A stretch of DNA of 6,327 bases from Deferribacteraceae bacterium UBA6793 (lineage in GTDB: Bacteria > Chrysiogenota > Deferribacteres > Deferribacterales > Geovibrionaceae): positions 121,314 through 127,640 of the forward strand of contig DKFP01000015.1 of the NCBI GenBank assembly GCA_002452405.1, given 5' to 3'. The translations under genes and the position numbers were made by a program. Positions 6,119 through 6,327 of this stretch are shown in pieces. The notes under the pieces are model-generated. The model did not search any database and was not told the origin of the DNA. It saw only the letters and a program-made list of their open reading frames with translations. How positions within the stretch are numbered: position 1 is the first letter of the stretch; each line of letters opens with the position of its first letter.

Positions 6119-6327
6119 TCAGTGATGTTTGGTTTCCAGATTAAAGAACTTCTCCGCTGAGAAATACAGCAGGAAGAACACTCCGAATCCGAACAGGTAC
6201 ACAAGCCATTCCATTGCGGAAGGGCTGTAGAAGTTCATACCGACAAAGTCAGTTACAACTCCGGCGCCGTAGAATCCGCCCCTCATGGGAGGAAGCTGTC
6301 CAGCAACTATGAAGTCATATCTCGTAA
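6119..6327 (-). CDS. NrfD/PsrC-like membrane subunit, C-terminal fragment
   Basis: Sixty-eight residues in an open frame from the right edge to TGA (6121-6119). The visible sequence has DFIVAGQLPPM, a glycine-rich stretch, then PSAMEWLVYLFGFGVFF and AEKFFNLETKHH. A hydrophobic helix spans about residues 38-57 of the fragment. The pattern of a GGQ/AGQ-P motif, a PS..EW motif leading into the last helix, and a short charged tail resembles the C-terminus of NrfD/PsrC/DsrP/HmcC-type multi-helix proteins. These exchange electrons with the quinone pool beside Fe-S and cytochrome subunits. Partner genes would be expected beyond the right edge. The family match is by eye on a short piece; another polytopic membrane protein is possible. 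Confidence 0.6.
   Translation of the reverse strand, partial: TRYDFIVAGQLPPMRGGFYGAGVVTDFVGMNFYSPSAMEWLVYLFGFGVFFLLYFSAEKFFNLETKHH

Overview
The window reads as ordinary chromosome from a motile, Gram-negative, respiratory (probably anaerobic) bacterium of roughly balanced base composition. The support is a flagellin with a large variable domain, a single long bifunctional Rel, a RecJ, and the tail of what looks like an NrfD/PsrC-type quinone-interacting membrane subunit. My best guess is a Deferribacterota relative (Geovibrio/Denitrovibrio-like), or failing that a Desulfobacterota-like lineage. This rests on general resemblance only and I hold it loosely.

Layout. 1-1133 (+): C-terminal two thirds or so of a flagellin, cut by the left edge, followed by a strong intrinsic terminator. 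1186-1577: about 390 bases without a credible gene between the convergent flagellin and rel genes. It holds a palindromic repeat (A), a second terminator, a solitary repeat arm (B) and about 190 bases of unrecognised sequence with one hairpin that may end the rel transcript. 1578-5847 (-): three co-directional genes read leftwards: a small single-pass membrane protein, recJ, and rel. recJ and rel overlap by 19 bases. 5848-6118: promoter-like sequence for the small gene plus two further palindromic repeats (C and D). 6119-6327 (-): C-terminus of an NrfD-like protein, cut by the right edge.

How the genes fit together. RecJ is a DNA-repair exonuclease and Rel makes and hydrolyses (p)ppGpp. They are not in one pathway, but the pairing recalls the recJ-apt-relA order of Bacillus, here with no apt and with the two reading frames overlapping, so Rel is probably translated partly by coupling to RecJ. 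The flagellin and the NrfD-like gene are unrelated neighbours.

The least ordinary content is the repeat family. Seven arm copies (three two-armed elements and one solo arm) share two constant blocks, GCTTC(G) and TCGCnnAGAC, around a variable insert of 0-16 bases that often forms its own small hairpin. Copies A and C lie in opposite orientations and share the same double mismatches, and both run into a T-tract on the + strand. No defence system, mobile-element enzyme, CRISPR array or new multi-gene system is visible.
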